DNA from: Acidimicrobiaceae bacterium
Lineage (GTDB): Bacteria > Actinomycetota > Acidimicrobiia > Acidimicrobiales > UBA8190
Direction of reading: 5' to 3'
Assembly (NCBI GenBank): GCA_003453695.1
Contig: DMNK01000098.1
Coordinates: 326-35,032 of the forward strand
DNA length: 34,707 nt
The notes beneath the pieces are model-generated. The model did not search any database. It saw nothing but the letters and a program-made list of their open reading frames with translations, and was not told where the DNA came from. Shown here piece by piece: positions 8,152 through 15,513 of this stretch. Within the stretch, counting starts at the first letter, position 1. The number at the start of each line of letters is the position of its first letter. Position numbers and translations under genes: made by a program.

Positions 8152-8616
8152 CTACGGTGTCCCCGCCAGTGGGCGGTCCTCGCGCCATTCGAGACGCAGG
8201 CGCCGTTCGGCGAACCGCCAGGCGCCGTCACGCTTGCAGTAGCGGTCGTGGTAGCGGATGGCCATGACGAGCAGCCGATCGTCACCTTGGTCGTCCCGGT
8301 ACACGTGATGGGCGAGGCACTGTGTCGTCCCACCGGCTTCGTCGCCGGCGAGCTCGATCACCTGCCCTCCGATCACGTGGGTGGTCCGCTGGTACTGGGC
8401 CAGTCCCAGCTCCAGTGCCTGGCGCAGCTGGCCGTGACCCCGCCGTTCGAGCGGCGTCTCCTCGGTGCCGGCCATGAGGTGCGACAACAAGACGCCGTCC
8501 TCGGCGAAGAGGTCGACCACCCCGTCGATGTCGCCGGCGTCCACTGCCCATGCGTACCGCTCCACCAGCGCGCGGAGGGCGATGCGATCTGTGGCGTCGC
8601 CTTGGACCTGTGTCAT
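8152..8616 (-). CDS. SnoaL_4 / NTF2-like protein
   Basis: A 154-residue protein with the SnoaL_4 pattern common in actinobacterial catabolic clusters: RIALRALVERYAWAVDAGDIDGVVDLFAEDGV, then a His-rich central strand (TTHVIGGQVIEL, CLAHHVYRDD), and DRYCKRDGAWRFAERRLRLEW at the C-terminus. Relatives include ring-hydroxylating dioxygenase small-subunit-like and ketosteroid-isomerase-like proteins. The ATG at 8616 has AGGA five bases upstream and fits the family length. A longer in-frame start at 8691 would add an Arg/Pro-rich leader and is less likely. It probably forms a two-gene unit with the LLM enzyme downstream. Confidence 0.78.
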   Translation of the reverse strand: MTQVQGDATDRIALRALVERYAWAVDAGDIDGVVDLFAEDGVLLSHLMAGTEETPLERRGHGQLRQALELGLAQYQRTTHVIGGQVIELAGDEAGGTTQCLAHHVYRDDQGDDRLLVMAIRYHDRYCKRDGAWRFAERRLRLEWREDRPLAGTP

Positions 8617-8751
8617 CTGTTCCTGTCCCCAGCGGTTTCGAGCCCGCGTCACCGGTCGTGGCGCATCGTACGGTGCACCGCGCGCCGTCACCCGGGGCGA
8701 AGGCGCCGGCTGACTCCGCTGTGCGGCTGACCTGCGGCTTTCGGGCGATGC

Positions 8752-8783
8752 TTGACTCTGTACCTAGGTGCAGCGTTTACCGT
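8752..8783 (+). promoter_or_regulatory. MerR-family-type promoter/operator
   Basis: A -35 hexamer TTGACT (8752-8757) and a -10-like TACCGT (8778-8783) are separated by 20 bases, longer than the sigma-A optimum. The spacer holds a near-perfect dyad, CTGTACCTAGGTGCAG (8758-8773, one mismatched pair). This is the layout of promoters that MerR-family metal or redox regulators activate by untwisting DNA. It lies about 33 bases ahead of the thioredoxin-fold gene start. No MerR-type regulator gene is in the window. Confidence 0.72.
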
Positions 8784-8815
8784 GCAGGGGTGCACAGCTC
8801 GCTGGGACGTTCCCC

Positions 8816-9178
8816 ATGAGCGCCGGTCTGGCAGGCCGCCGGTCGCCGCCCGGTGGGGACGGCGCCCTCAGGCTCCAGATCCTCCATGTGGCGGGCTGTC
8901 CCAACCTGGATGCGCTCCGCCACCGAGTCGAGCGGAGCCTGGCCCGATTGGGCCTGAGCGCGACCATCGAGGAGGTCGAGGCCCGCTGTTCCTCGCCGAC
9001 GCTGCTGGTCAACGGGACGGACGTCACGAAGAGGGACGTGGCGCAGCATCCGTCGTGCCGGCTCGACCTGCCCACTGCCGAGGAGATCGCGGCAGCTCTG
9101 CTCCCAGTCGCCGGCCTGTGGGCACGGATGTCAAAAGTGCCCGCCTGTCAGGCGCACGACTCGAAGAGGGGGATGTGA
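8816..9178 (+). CDS. Small thioredoxin-fold protein, probably metal/mercury related
   Basis: A 120-residue protein. The core (about residues 20-100) reads as a thioredoxin-like unit: LQILHVAGCPNLDAL (Cys at the usual active-site position), a helix RHRVERSLARLGL, a strand ATIEEVEARC, then SPTLLVNGTDVT (cis-Pro type loop) and CRLDLPTAEEIAAALL. Proteins of this layout occur beside alkylmercury-lyase or other metal genes in actinobacteria; that is family knowledge and not proved here. The upstream MerR-type promoter supports a metal or thiol-stress role. The ATG at 8816 is used because an earlier in-frame GTG (8768) lies inside the operator. The next gene starts 3 bases after the stop. Confidence 0.7.
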   Translation: MSAGLAGRRSPPGGDGALRLQILHVAGCPNLDALRHRVERSLARLGLSATIEEVEARCSSPTLLVNGTDVTKRDVAQHPSCRLDLPTAEEIAAALLPVAGLWARMSKVPACQAHDSKRGM

Positions 9179-9181
9179 CCT

Positions 9182-9697
9182 ATGACCGACACCGTGCAGG
9201 GTGAGCTGACCGCATCGGACGCACGTTGCGGTCCGCCGTCATCGTCGAGGACCGCACTGTGCGGGTGGTCACCGCCACCGCTTCCTGCCGACACCCCGGC
9301 CAAGCGGCGCGTCGACCCGTTGCTCGTCGGCAAGTTGCCCGGGCTCACCATGGTGGCGGTGGTCGTCGCCCTGTTGAACATCGCCCCCCACCTCGCCATC
9401 CGGGGAGAACTCGCCGTCGACGGGTTGGCGGCAGCATCAGGCGGTCTGTGGTGCTCGCTCAACTTCTGGCGCTGTCGCCACGCCCACTGCCTCGTCACCG
9501 GGTCGGGGTGGCTGGCGCTGAGCATCTTCGTGTTCGCCGAGGCTCTCGTCGGGCACAGTCTCATCGCCGGCTACGAGCAGCCGGTCCTCCTCGGCATCCT
9601 CGGCTTGGCGTTGCTGTTCGAGCTGTCGTGGTACGTCGTTCGACGAACCAACGCCGTCGCCGGCGCACAACCGGGAAAGTCAGGGACGGATCCCTGA
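9182..9697 (+). CDS. Cys-containing integral membrane protein, unknown function
   Basis: A 171-residue protein starting at ATG 9182, with GAGGGGG about ten bases upstream. The first 45 residues are Pro/Ser-rich with two Cys. Then come membrane segments around 53-73 (PGLTMVAVVVALLNIAPHLAI), 80-92, 106-126 (GWLALSIFVFAEALVGHSLIA) and 134-152 (VLLGILGLALLFELSWYVV). Between the second and third is WCSLNFWRCRHAHC, with three Cys and two His close together, a plausible soft-metal or heme site. I recall similar proteins near actinobacterial mercury genes but cannot name a family. It shares the MerR-type promoter with the preceding gene. Confidence 0.6.
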   Translation: MTDTVQGELTASDARCGPPSSSRTALCGWSPPPLPADTPAKRRVDPLLVGKLPGLTMVAVVVALLNIAPHLAIRGELAVDGLAAASGGLWCSLNFWRCRHAHCLVTGSGWLALSIFVFAEALVGHSLIAGYEQPVLLGILGLALLFELSWYVVRRTNAVAGAQPGKSGTDP

Positions 9698-9743
9698 GCT
9701 CAAGGCTTTGGGCGCCGCCCGGGTGTCCAGCCTTGCCCGGGCG

Positions 9744-10754
9744 TCACGGCGAACCTCGTGTCAAAGTGAGTTCGACAACCGAATCGAGGGGGGCCGTCGG
9801 CCCGCTCAGCTCACCTCCCACCATGAACGCCGTGTTGCCCACCACGGCGACTGCGGCGTCGGAGCGAGCACCAGGAAGGGCTCCTGCGGCGCGGACGGCT
9901 CCTGTCGACGTGTCGATGCTCCAGATCTGAGCCGTGGGGGCCTGCCCGTTGCGGCCGCCGGCCACGAACAGGTCGCCGTCAAGGACGAAGGCACTGGCAT
10001 GGCCCAACGCCTGGGGGAGATGGGCGACCACTGATGTGTGCCCTGATCTCGGATCAAATCGCTGGACGGCATCACTCTGACCTCCGACGGTGCTGCTCTC
10101 GGAGGTGCCCAGCTGCCCTCCCACCACCCACAGCGCACCGTCGGCAGCGGCCACGGCGGGATACCGGACGGGCACCGCCAACTGGCCCACGACCGTGAAT
10201 TTTGAACCATTGGTCGTCGCCAGCACGTCCGCGGTCATGGCCACACCGTCAAAGCCGCCCAGTACGTAGACGGTTCCGTCAGCGACCGCAGCAGCGAGGT
10301 CCGAGCGCGCTTGCGGCAGCTGCCCGACGACCACGGTTCCTGCCGGCGACCACGCTTGCACGGAGGCCACCGTCGAGTACGACCCTCCGCCGAACACGAG
10401 GGCGGTGGATCCCTCCATGGCGCCGGCAGCGTCGTGCACGGCCAGGTGCAGAGTACCCACACGGTTGCTCGTCCCCGTAGACGGATCGACGCTCCAGATG
10501 GCGGGACTCGAAACGTCGCCAGGGGAGAGGCCTCCCAGGACGAGCAGTCGCGGGCCCTCCTGGAGCACGACCGCTCGAGACACCGGTGCGGGCAATGCCC
10601 ATGGTGCAAGAGACGCCGTCAGCGTCGGTGGCGGCGGCGTCGTGGTCGTGCTCGTGGCGGACGTCCGATTGGCCGTTCCGCTGCATCCCGCCACGAGGCC
10701 GGCAGGCGCGAGGACCGAGAGGGCCGCAGCACAGGTGCGCCTTCGCCGCCTCAT
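9744..10754 (-). CDS. Kelch-repeat lipoprotein
   Basis: A 336-residue protein starting at ATG 10754, which overlaps the stop of the upstream YVTN gene as ATGA. The N-terminus is Arg-rich, then hydrophobic, ending in a lipobox LVAGC (Cys about residue 22). A Thr/Pro linker precedes the propeller. The rest is a beta-propeller made of Kelch-type blades, seen as repeated di-Gly strands: LLVLGGLSPG, ALVFGGGS, VYVLGGFDG, LWVVGGQLG, LFVAGGRNG and AFMVGGELSG. Six blades are visible. It is probably anchored on the outer face of the membrane and binds a ligand or partner, perhaps the product of the coupled upstream gene. No catalytic signature was seen. Confidence 0.82.
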   Translation of the reverse strand: MRRRRRTCAAALSVLAPAGLVAGCSGTANRTSATSTTTTPPPPTLTASLAPWALPAPVSRAVVLQEGPRLLVLGGLSPGDVSSPAIWSVDPSTGTSNRVGTLHLAVHDAAGAMEGSTALVFGGGSYSTVASVQAWSPAGTVVVGQLPQARSDLAAAVADGTVYVLGGFDGVAMTADVLATTNGSKFTVVGQLAVPVRYPAVAAADGALWVVGGQLGTSESSTVGGQSDAVQRFDPRSGHTSVVAHLPQALGHASAFVLDGDLFVAGGRNGQAPTAQIWSIDTSTGAVRAAGALPGARSDAAVAVVGNTAFMVGGELSGPTAPLDSVVELTLTRGSP

Positions 10755-12019
10755 CTCAAGATACCGGTGTGGCCGAGGGAGTACCGGCCGGGTTGGGGCC
10801 ACACACAGACCCCGTGCGGGCCGTTGCCGACCGGGATGCGTGCGATCAACTTGCCCGTGGTCGTGTCGATGGCGTAGACGTCGGAGTTGTACCGGCCGGA
10901 GAGCCAAAGGACTTTGCCGTCCTCGGAAACCCCACCCATGTCAGGGCTGGCGTGTAAGGGTGCGCCAAGGTGCGCCGCAGGCTCGGCAGGAAGCTGCCAG
11001 GTGGCCACGACGTTTCGTGTGGAGAAGTCCACGACCGAAATGGATCCGGCATGGCGGTTCGACACATAGAGGTCGCGCGCATCGCGACTGGGATACAGCC
11101 CGTGGGCGCCCGCCCCTGTTGCAAGGAATCCAGTTTCCGTGAACGTCGCTCCGTCGACCTCCCACACGCCTCCGGCAACCTGGTCGGCCACGTAGAAGAC
11201 CTTGCCGTCGGGCGACACCTTCACGTCCTGTGGCTGGTCGCGATTCGAGCCCAGGCTGAGCCTTCCCACCACAGCCTGAGTGGCGACGTTCACCTTCAAC
11301 AGTTCCCCGGCGAACTCGCACGATGCGATCAGATACGTTCCGTCGGCGGAGAAGTCCATGTGATCGATGCCTGGGCAGTCCACCGGGAGCGAGTGCACCA
11401 GGGCCATGGTCCTGGCATCGCGGAAGTCGAGTCGATCGAGGGCTTCGGCCACCACGATGGCGTAGCGGCCGTCCGGCGTGAAGTACATGTTGTACGGATC
11501 TTCCACCGGTACGGACGGCCCAGGAAGGCCGGTCGTGGGGTCGATGGGTGTCAGACTGTTGCCTTCGTCGTTGGTCACCCACAGCGTCGAGAGGTCCCAC
11601 GACGGAACGACGTGCTGGGGCAGTGCGCCAACCTTGAAGGTGCGAATGACCTTGTCTGTGGTCGGATCGATTTCGGAAACCGTATTCGACAAGCCATTGG
11701 GCACATAGACGAGAGCCTCAGCCTTCTTGGCGGGCCCGGTCAGGGCGCCGGGGGCGTCGGCCGAATAGATGTTGCAAGGATCGAGGACCGGGGGCATTCC
11801 GGTGAGTTGCCCGGTGACCGGGGCACAGGGCACTGACGTCGGCGGGGCGGCGGCGCCCGGCTTCGGCCGTCTCTGTCCTCCGACGTTCGTGTGCGAGTGG
11901 TTATCCCCGACGACGACCCAGGAGATCACGCCCAGCGCGACGACTGTTGAGATGATGACAGCCCATCGGCGCAACAGCACCGCGCGATGCGGCCGGTGAC
12001 GAATACGAGGGGAGTCCAT
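10751..12019 (-). CDS. Membrane-anchored YVTN/YncE-type beta-propeller protein
   Basis: A 422-residue protein with a basic N-terminus and one membrane segment (about residues 19-37, AVIISTVVALGVISWVVVG), followed by an extracytoplasmic domain. The domain contains repeated blades of the YVTN type: ALVYVPNGLSNTVSEIDPTTDKVI, STLWVTNDEGNSLTPIDPTTG, RYAIVVAEALDRLDF, KVFYVADQVAGGVWEVDG, DLYVSNRHAGSISVVDF and VLWLSGRYNSDVYAIDTTTGKLI. A Cys-containing segment (CAPVTG, DPCNIYS) precedes the propeller. Family members bind proteins or metabolites, and some are quinoprotein-like without cofactor. It is translationally coupled to the Kelch lipoprotein. Confidence 0.82.
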   Translation of the reverse strand: MDSPRIRHRPHRAVLLRRWAVIISTVVALGVISWVVVGDNHSHTNVGGQRRPKPGAAAPPTSVPCAPVTGQLTGMPPVLDPCNIYSADAPGALTGPAKKAEALVYVPNGLSNTVSEIDPTTDKVIRTFKVGALPQHVVPSWDLSTLWVTNDEGNSLTPIDPTTGLPGPSVPVEDPYNMYFTPDGRYAIVVAEALDRLDFRDARTMALVHSLPVDCPGIDHMDFSADGTYLIASCEFAGELLKVNVATQAVVGRLSLGSNRDQPQDVKVSPDGKVFYVADQVAGGVWEVDGATFTETGFLATGAGAHGLYPSRDARDLYVSNRHAGSISVVDFSTRNVVATWQLPAEPAAHLGAPLHASPDMGGVSEDGKVLWLSGRYNSDVYAIDTTTGKLIARIPVGNGPHGVCVWPQPGRYSLGHTGILR

Positions 12020-12289
12020 CTCAGGATCTGGCGTGGGACTAGCTGGAGTCTGAGGAATCCGATTGGTTCCCGCTTGGCAGAAGTGGCCGACGGAAGGGGT
12101 GGAAACGTGGGTTTCGGGCTGGACGGGACCTCACAGCGACCGATCCTGCCCGATCCCCGTCAGCAGGGGCCATTCACGTGTCTCAGCGGGACAAGTCTGG
12201 GACGGCTTGGATCGGCAGTTGATCAATTCCCGGACGACTTCGTGTCCCTAAACCGGCGGCCGGGATGTGCCGGCCGATCGGTGTTGCGC
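12020..12289. other. Intergenic region upstream of the YVTN gene
   Basis: About 270 bases with no supported gene. It should contain the promoter of the YVTN-Kelch pair, but I could not single out a convincing -35/-10. Near its right end is the hairpin described separately. Confidence 0.4.
12257..12276 (-). terminator. Hairpin downstream of the SDR remnant
   Basis: A perfect 7-bp stem CGGCCGG/CCGGCCG around a 6-base loop lies 13 bases beyond the stop of the SDR remnant in the minus-strand direction. Only a short TTT follows within a GC-rich context, so intrinsic termination would be weak. A protein-binding dyad is the alternative. Confidence 0.35.
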
Positions 12290-12571
12290 CTATCGGGCGA
12301 TGAACCCGCCATCCACAGCGATCGTCTGTCCGGTCACAAAGGTCGCACGGTCCGAACACAGCCACACCACGGCGTCGGCGATCTCCTCGGGGCGTCCATA
12401 GCGTCCGATCGGTTCTGTGGCGATCAAGGTGGTGTCTGCCTCCTGCTGATGGTGGCCGGTGAAGCGGTCCACCATTTCGGTGTCGATCACTCCCGGACAC
12501 ACCGCGTTCACCCGCACGCCGAGCCGGGCGTACTCGAGGGCCGCCGTCTTGGTGAGGCCGGCGAGCTTCGC
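12290..12571 (-). pseudogene. C-terminal remnant of a short-chain dehydrogenase
   Basis: About 94 codons match only the last third of an SDR. The remnant starts right at the lysine of the catalytic YxxxK (KLAGLTKTAALEYA) and continues through VRVNAVCPGVIDTEM, IGRYGRPEEIADAVVWLCSD, and ends with VTGQTIAVDGGFIAR. The Rossmann Gly motif, the NAG strand, and the catalytic Ser and Tyr are all missing. Further upstream this frame enters the oppositely framed, same-strand CMD-like gene and encodes nothing SDR-like. This looks like a deletion that fused the tail of an SDR to the end of the CMD-like gene. No start codon or ribosome site is evident, so it is probably not translated as such. Confidence 0.72.
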
Positions 12572-13179
12572 AGGCGGCTGAGCGTCTCCCGCAGCTGCTC
12601 GCCGGCCACGGCCGATCCCGGGCCCAAGCGTCGCCGCGCCTCGTCTTCGGCCCGGACGCCGAGCGAGTTCAGGGCCATCGCCAGCATCTCGTAGTGCCCC
12701 ACCACGAAGCACAGTTCGATGCACTCTTCGGGAGTGAGCTCGGCGGCGAGCGTTTCCCAGGTCGGGTCGGTGATCACCCGCGCTTGGTGCAGTTCGTCTG
12801 TCGCCTCGAGCAGCACCCGCTGGCGACCCGTCAACAAGGGTGCCGCCGCACCCACCGGGACGGACTCGATCTGCTCACTCGTCAACCCGGCTCGAAGTGC
12901 CAGAGGGACGTGTTGCACCCACTCGTACCACGATGCGCAATTCCAGGCGGTGCGTAGCACGACCAGTTCGGTGTCGAGCCGGGGCAGGTCCCCCCGGAGG
13001 AGCAAGGTCCCCGCGAAGGGGAGCCACCACCGCGACAGGCGACGATGACGAGCCACGGTGTGGAAGATCCCCGTGGAGCGTGCCCCGGTGGTGATGCGGC
13101 CCAGGAGGGCCACCAGCCAGGCCGACGGGGGCGGGCGACGGACCGGTGGAACGCGGGTGGAGGGAGGGCCTTCGTCCAT
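12508..13179 (-). CDS. Carboxymuconolactone decarboxylase family protein
   Basis: A 223-residue helical protein. The CMD core is seen in LPRLDTELVVLRTAWNCASWYEWVQHVPLALRAGLTSEQI, then LTGRQRVLLEATDELHQARVITDPTWETLAAELTPEECIEL, and FVVGHYEMLAMALNSLGV. The motif NCASWYEWVQH is the YEWxxH type, not the AhpD CxxC type, and resembles gamma-carboxymuconolactone-decarboxylase-like proteins of unknown substrate. The natural end is probably near RETLSRLR. The last roughly 20 residues (SSPASPRRRPSS onward) are out-of-frame translation of the SDR remnant, implying that the original stop was lost by a deletion. The ATG at 13179 is used, and the gene is divergent from the ketosynthase pair. Confidence 0.75.
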   Translation of the reverse strand: MDEGPPSTRVPPVRRPPPSAWLVALLGRITTGARSTGIFHTVARHRRLSRWWLPFAGTLLLRGDLPRLDTELVVLRTAWNCASWYEWVQHVPLALRAGLTSEQIESVPVGAAAPLLTGRQRVLLEATDELHQARVITDPTWETLAAELTPEECIELCFVVGHYEMLAMALNSLGVRAEDEARRRLGPGSAVAGEQLRETLSRLRSSPASPRRRPSSTPGSACG

Positions 13180-13282
13180 GGGGACATGCTCCCCCCGCCA
13201 CGGCGTGGGAGACAGGGTCCATCGGACGGTCTCAGGTCTTCTGCCTCTGGTGGCGCGGGCCCTGGCGAAGGACCGTGGGTTC

Positions 13283-14398
13283 GTGGGGACCGTGGCTCCT
13301 TCCCAATGGCTGCTGGTCGAGCACAGCCCGGGCGGCGATGCGGCGCCGGGCGTGGCACGGATTGCCGCCGTCGGCCGGGCCCTGCCGCCGGCCCGCGTGT
13401 CCACGGACGAGCTCATGGCTTCGACCCGTCACCGAACCCGAATCGACCTCGAACGGTTGACCGGCGTGCACGAGCGACGAGTGGGTGACGGGACCGACGA
13501 CTCGTTCACCCTGGCGGTGAAGGCGGCCGTCGATTGTCTGGCCCATACGTCGTACGGCCCTGAGGACCTGGACGTGGTCATCAGCTGCAGCATCACGAAG
13601 TTCCGCGACGGGCTGACCCAGTGGCTCGATCCCCCGATGAGCGTGGCTGTGGCCCAGGCCATAGGGGCGACGTCGGCAACGACGTTCGACGTTTCGAACG
13701 CCTGCGCCGGCATGCTCACCGGAGTGTTCATCCTGAACGACTGGATCCGCCAGGGCGCCATCCGCACAGGCCTGGTGGTGAGCGGAGAGTTCATCTCCTC
13801 GTTGGCACGAAACGCGGCGAGGCACGTCAGGAACATCATGAGTCGCGAGCTGGCCTCGCTGACCCTCGGCGATGCCGGAGCGGCGATGCTCGTGGAGCGG
13901 TCGCCCGACGACAAGCCCGGCATCACCGTCACCGGCTTCACCACCATCGCCGAGCACAGCCGCCTGTGCGTCGCCTACCCCTCCTCGCACGAGCCCGGAG
14001 CCCGGATGTTCACCCGTTCCCAGGCGCTCCAGGTGGCGGCGATACGAGACACCCCCATCCTCTTGCGCGAGGCGCTCGAGGCGGCCGGACTCGAGATCGA
14101 GGACATCGACCACGTGGTCCCCCACCAGACCTCGACCCGGGCCATCCGCAAGGGGATGGCCCACGTCACGCAAGCACTTGGCGGTGAGCCGACCCACCCG
14201 GTGGTGGTGACCGTCGACCACTATGGCAACACCGCTTCGACCAGTCACACGGTGGCCCTGGTCGACGAACTCGAGGCCGGTCGCATACGGCCTGGCGACA
14301 CGGTGGCGCTGGTGGCCCTGGCGTCGGGCCTGGTGATCGGCGTGGTCCTGTTCAGGGCAGACGAGAATCTGGTGCAGAGTTATGGCCACGCGTCTTGA
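13283..14398 (+). CDS. 3-oxoacyl-ACP synthase III (FabH)-like ketosynthase
   Basis: A thiolase-fold condensing enzyme with the complete FabH catalytic triad. Cys is in FDVSNACAGMLTG, His in HVVPHQTSTRAI, and Asn in DHYGNTASTSHTVAL. The N-terminal pattern ARIAAVGRALPPARVSTDELM and the LTGVHERRV segment are also typical of FabH. The enzyme should condense an acyl-thioester starter with malonyl-ACP or another acyl-CoA, in the cytoplasm. The GTG at 13283 has GAAGGA ten bases upstream and gives 371 residues. A GTG at 13352 gives 348 residues, closer to family length, and is the main alternative. The next gene overlaps its 3' end by 17 bases, which suggests coupled synthesis of a heteromer. Confidence 0.82.
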   Translation: MGTVAPSQWLLVEHSPGGDAAPGVARIAAVGRALPPARVSTDELMASTRHRTRIDLERLTGVHERRVGDGTDDSFTLAVKAAVDCLAHTSYGPEDLDVVISCSITKFRDGLTQWLDPPMSVAVAQAIGATSATTFDVSNACAGMLTGVFILNDWIRQGAIRTGLVVSGEFISSLARNAARHVRNIMSRELASLTLGDAGAAMLVERSPDDKPGITVTGFTTIAEHSRLCVAYPSSHEPGARMFTRSQALQVAAIRDTPILLREALEAAGLEIEDIDHVVPHQTSTRAIRKGMAHVTQALGGEPTHPVVVTVDHYGNTASTSHTVALVDELEAGRIRPGDTVALVALASGLVIGVVLFRADENLVQSYGHAS

Positions 14399-15254
14399 GG
14401 GCGTGACGGTCACCACGGGGGGCTGGCGGCGCAGCCACAGCGCGCTGCGTTTGGCGGTGGACGCCGCTCGCCAGACGCTCGAACGAACCGGCCGGACACC
14501 CGATCAAATCCCGCTGCTCATCTACACAGGCCTGTTTCGTGATCGCAACTTGGGCGAGCCGGCATTGGCGCCGATGATCCAGGAGGACCTGGGCGCCAAC
14601 CCCGAGGATCCACATTCCGGCCGGCGGGGCACGTTCTCCTTCGACATCTCCAACGGCGGAGGCGGTGTCCTCAGCGCCCTCGAGGTGGCCGACCGCTTCC
14701 TGCGCGCCGGCACCGTCGACGTGGTCCTGGTGGTGTCCAGCGATGCCAACCCGGGCCACGGCTTGGCCCCTGGCTTCCCCTTCGACCCGGCCGGAGGTGC
14801 CGTGTTGTGCACACGGTCGGACGGCCCCGGCGGGCTCGGCGCGTTCAGCTGGGCAACCGATCCGGACGACGGGTCGTCCTTCCGAGCGACCGTGGGAGAG
14901 AGGACGGGGAGCAACGTGCTCACCATCCATCACGCTACCGACTATGCGGAGCGGGCAGGGAGGGTGGCTGCGGCCGCCGTTCAGCGTCTGTTCGACCAGG
15001 AGTCGCTCAAGCCGATCGACGTCGATGTGGTCGTGGCCAGTCCCAACGACGACGGCTTTCGTCAGGTGTTCGGGGACGAAGTCGGAATCGAGGATGAGCG
15101 CATCGTCAGCGCGGGTGCTCGCCTGCACACGGTGAGCTTCCTCGCCGGCTTGGAGACGGCCGTGACCAGCGGCCGCCTGGCCAGGTCGAGGAAGGCACTC
15201 TTCGTATGTGCATCGGCCGGGGTCACCGCAGGAGCTGTCCTCTTCACACCGTGA
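14382..15254 (+). CDS. FabH-like partner lacking catalytic residues
   Basis: A 290-residue thiolase-fold protein. The fold is recognisable from HSALRLAVDAARQTLERTG, IPLLIYTGLFRDRN, FSFDISNGGGGVLSALEVADRFL, and VVASPNDDGFRQVFGDEVGI. At the position of the active-site Cys it has Gly (DISNGGGG), the His of VPHQ is not present, and the Asn region reads LHTVSFLAGLE. The triad therefore appears lost. It is also shorter than FabH at the N-terminus. The ATG at 14382 lies inside the preceding active ketosynthase gene. A role as structural or chain-length partner, like the KS-beta of type II polyketide synthases, is inference. Confidence 0.7.
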   Translation: MATRLEGVTVTTGGWRRSHSALRLAVDAARQTLERTGRTPDQIPLLIYTGLFRDRNLGEPALAPMIQEDLGANPEDPHSGRRGTFSFDISNGGGGVLSALEVADRFLRAGTVDVVLVVSSDANPGHGLAPGFPFDPAGGAVLCTRSDGPGGLGAFSWATDPDDGSSFRATVGERTGSNVLTIHHATDYAERAGRVAAAAVQRLFDQESLKPIDVDVVVASPNDDGFRQVFGDEVGIEDERIVSAGARLHTVSFLAGLETAVTSGRLARSRKALFVCASAGVTAGAVLFTP

Positions 15255-15313
15255 CCCAGGCCGAGGTTGCAAGCCGAGGCGAGCACGAGCTCCGGGGCGT
15301 GTCGGAGTCCCTG

Positions 15314-15327
15314 GGGACTTTGGTCCC
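15314..15327 (+). promoter_or_regulatory. DosR/DevR-like box 1
   Basis: GGGACTTTGGTCCC matches the mycobacterial DosR consensus core GGGACTWWAGTCCC at 13 of 14 positions. It is itself a dyad, and an extra AGTCCC just upstream (15306-15311) extends the symmetry. It lies in the 259-base gap between the ketosynthase partner and the SRPBCC gene, about 190 bases ahead of the latter. No DosR-type regulator gene is in the window. Confidence 0.6.
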
Positions 15328-15464
15328 TTCCATCCACCCTCTCCACAACCTCCATGTGGAGAACACGCGCCATCATCTCGGCGCGTGGTGACCGATTCAC
15401 AGAGGGTGGATTCAGGCACCCCGCCACGCACCTCGGGCCCAGGAGGACCCTGGTCGACGGGCCC

Positions 15465-15478
15465 GTGACATTGGTCCC
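15465..15478 (+). promoter_or_regulatory. DosR/DevR-like box 2 (weaker)
   Basis: GTGACATTGGTCCC matches the DosR core at 11 of 14 positions, with an intact right half-site TTGGTCCC identical to that in box 1. Its centre is about 42 bases ahead of the SRPBCC start, a position suited to activation. The rest of the 15255-15513 gap shows no gene. Confidence 0.45.
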
Positions 15479-15513
15479 TTCTCGTGGCATCGAACGGATT
15501 CCAAGAATTTCGT

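Noticed and set aside
12180..12196. GGGACAAGTC near 12190 as a further DosR box
   Set aside because: The right half-site GTCCC is absent and the spacing is wrong.
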